A DNA stretch of 64,000 nt. Source: Anabas testudineus. Its lineage: Eukaryota > Chordata > Actinopteri > Anabantiformes > Anabantidae. Below the pieces are notes generated by a model. It worked only from the letters and a program-made list of their open reading frames with translations. It did not search any database and was not told the origin of the DNA. Positions 63,323 through 64,000 of this stretch are shown here, in pieces; positions within the stretch are counted from its first letter, which is position 1; each line of letters opens with the position of its first letter. The stretch spans positions 8,895,610-8,959,609 of the forward strand of contig NC_046627.1 of assembly GCF_900324465.2 (NCBI RefSeq). The letters are read 5' to 3'. The position numbers were made by a program, and so were the translations under genes.

Positions 63323-64000
63323 TCAACGGTGACAGTCGTTATTTTTGCATTGACAACAGTTTAGTTTTCCTGCTCTCTGTAGAAACAGCAGAGGTGAAAC
63401 TAAACTGGTTGGCAGAGTAAAAAGGTTTCCAGATAACAGCACCAGACAGCCATGAGTGTAACTAAGGACATGTGAGTTATCTAGAGCAAGACAAACAAGA
63501 CACCCAAGAACGCAAAAGCACAACACTCCCAGTATAGCTGCGATGGTGTTGAAAGCCCTCTGCTTTGACTGGTTGACCTGCTCCCTGTTCCTCACCATTT
63601 CCCCTGGACCTGGACGAAGCAGAACATGAAGAACAGAGAGGTTGCAAAACACCACAACAACTAAGACCAAAAACAAACCACAGGTTATCAGGGTAGAGGG
63701 AAATTCTGGACTGTACAGAGCTAAGACACCCATCCAGCCAAAGCACAGCAGCCAAACACACCCAATGCTGATGTTTCTGATCCTGACCCCTCCTGACTGT
63801 TTTAACCCCAGGTAGATGACAGGGTGAACCACGGCCAAATAGCGCTCCACACAGGTTAAGAGGTGAAAAGATGTCTCTCCAGGCATAAAAACACAACACA
63901 AGTAATACCCCACTGCCATTAACTTTGACCAATGAACACATTTGCCACAAAAGTAAAACGCCCCCCCCAAAACAAAGGTGAGCTCCATGAAAGCTGTGTT
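63323..64000 (-). CDS. Atypical rhodopsin-like 7TM receptor 5, cut by the window end
   Basis: The frame runs to the edge (reading NTAF before MELTFVLGG), so the N-terminus and TM1 lie outside; the first Met shown is internal to TM2. TM3 ends CVERYLAVVHPVIYLGLKQS. Loop 3 has RPGPGEMVRNREQVNQSKQR. TM6 is IAAILGVLCFCVLGCLVC and TM7 FTLPTSLVSPLLFLQRAGK. It has the same missing CWxP and NPxxY motifs as its four neighbours. The visible part is undamaged. Confidence 0.88.
   Translation of the reverse strand, partial: NTAFMELTFVLGGAFYFCGKCVHWSKLMAVGYYLCCVFMPGETSFHLLTCVERYLAVVHPVIYLGLKQSGGVRIRNISIGCVWLLCFGWMGVLALYSPEFPSTLITCGLFLVLVVVVFCNLSVLHVLLRPGPGEMVRNREQVNQSKQRAFNTIAAILGVLCFCVLGCLVCLALDNSHVLSYTHGCLVLLSGNLFTLPTSLVSPLLFLQRAGKLNCCQCKNNDCHR

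Overview
The window is teleost fish DNA, most likely from a percomorph. The evidence is compact multi-exon vertebrate genes with GT-AG introns, many Tc1/mariner and hAT remnants, an L2-clade LINE with a tRNA-derived SINE sharing its tail, and (CA)n and (TAA)n microsatellites. No LTR retrovirus or other capsid-bearing element was recognised.

Layout. From 1 to 24 kb lies a rearranged immune-type region with three FAM111A-like trypsin-fold proteases, all on the minus strand. They are a short copy at 1.2-2.2 kb, a full-length copy with two ubiquitin-like domains at 11.3-15.6 kb, and a second short copy at 21.2-22.3 kb. Between the first two sit a decayed tandem array carrying interferon-response-like motifs and a lone plus-strand exon for the C-terminal part of a TLR2-type TIR domain. 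From 24.4 to 27.5 kb is a complete nine-exon RNF175 on the minus strand. From 27.9 to 30.9 kb is a minus-strand non-coding host gene carrying six intronic copies of the C/D snoRNA U14 (SNORD14). From 32.3 to 48.7 kb is a plus-strand TRIM2-type gene (B-box, coiled coil, filamin and NHL domains, long 3' UTR) in which I can find no RING exon. From 50.4 kb to the end are five single-coding-exon, atypical rhodopsin-like seven-transmembrane receptors, one plus and four minus, the last cut by the window edge.

Context. TRIM2, TLR2 and RNF175 also lie together on human 4q31.3 (from memory), with TLR2 and RNF175 facing each other as here. This supports calling the RING gene RNF175 rather than RNF121 and the TIR exon a TLR2 remnant. 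The FAM111 expansion appears to have grown inside the TLR2-RNF175 interval: the 1.2-kb copy still carries a fragment of RNF175's last exon, so it derives from the block at 21-24.5 kb.

Roles. FAM111 proteases act in replication and antiviral restriction in mammals, and TLR2 in microbial sensing. RNF175 is a multi-pass membrane E3-ligase-like protein, and U14 guides 18S rRNA processing and methylation. The receptors have no assigned ligand. All exon coordinates were read by eye from splice sites and reading phase.
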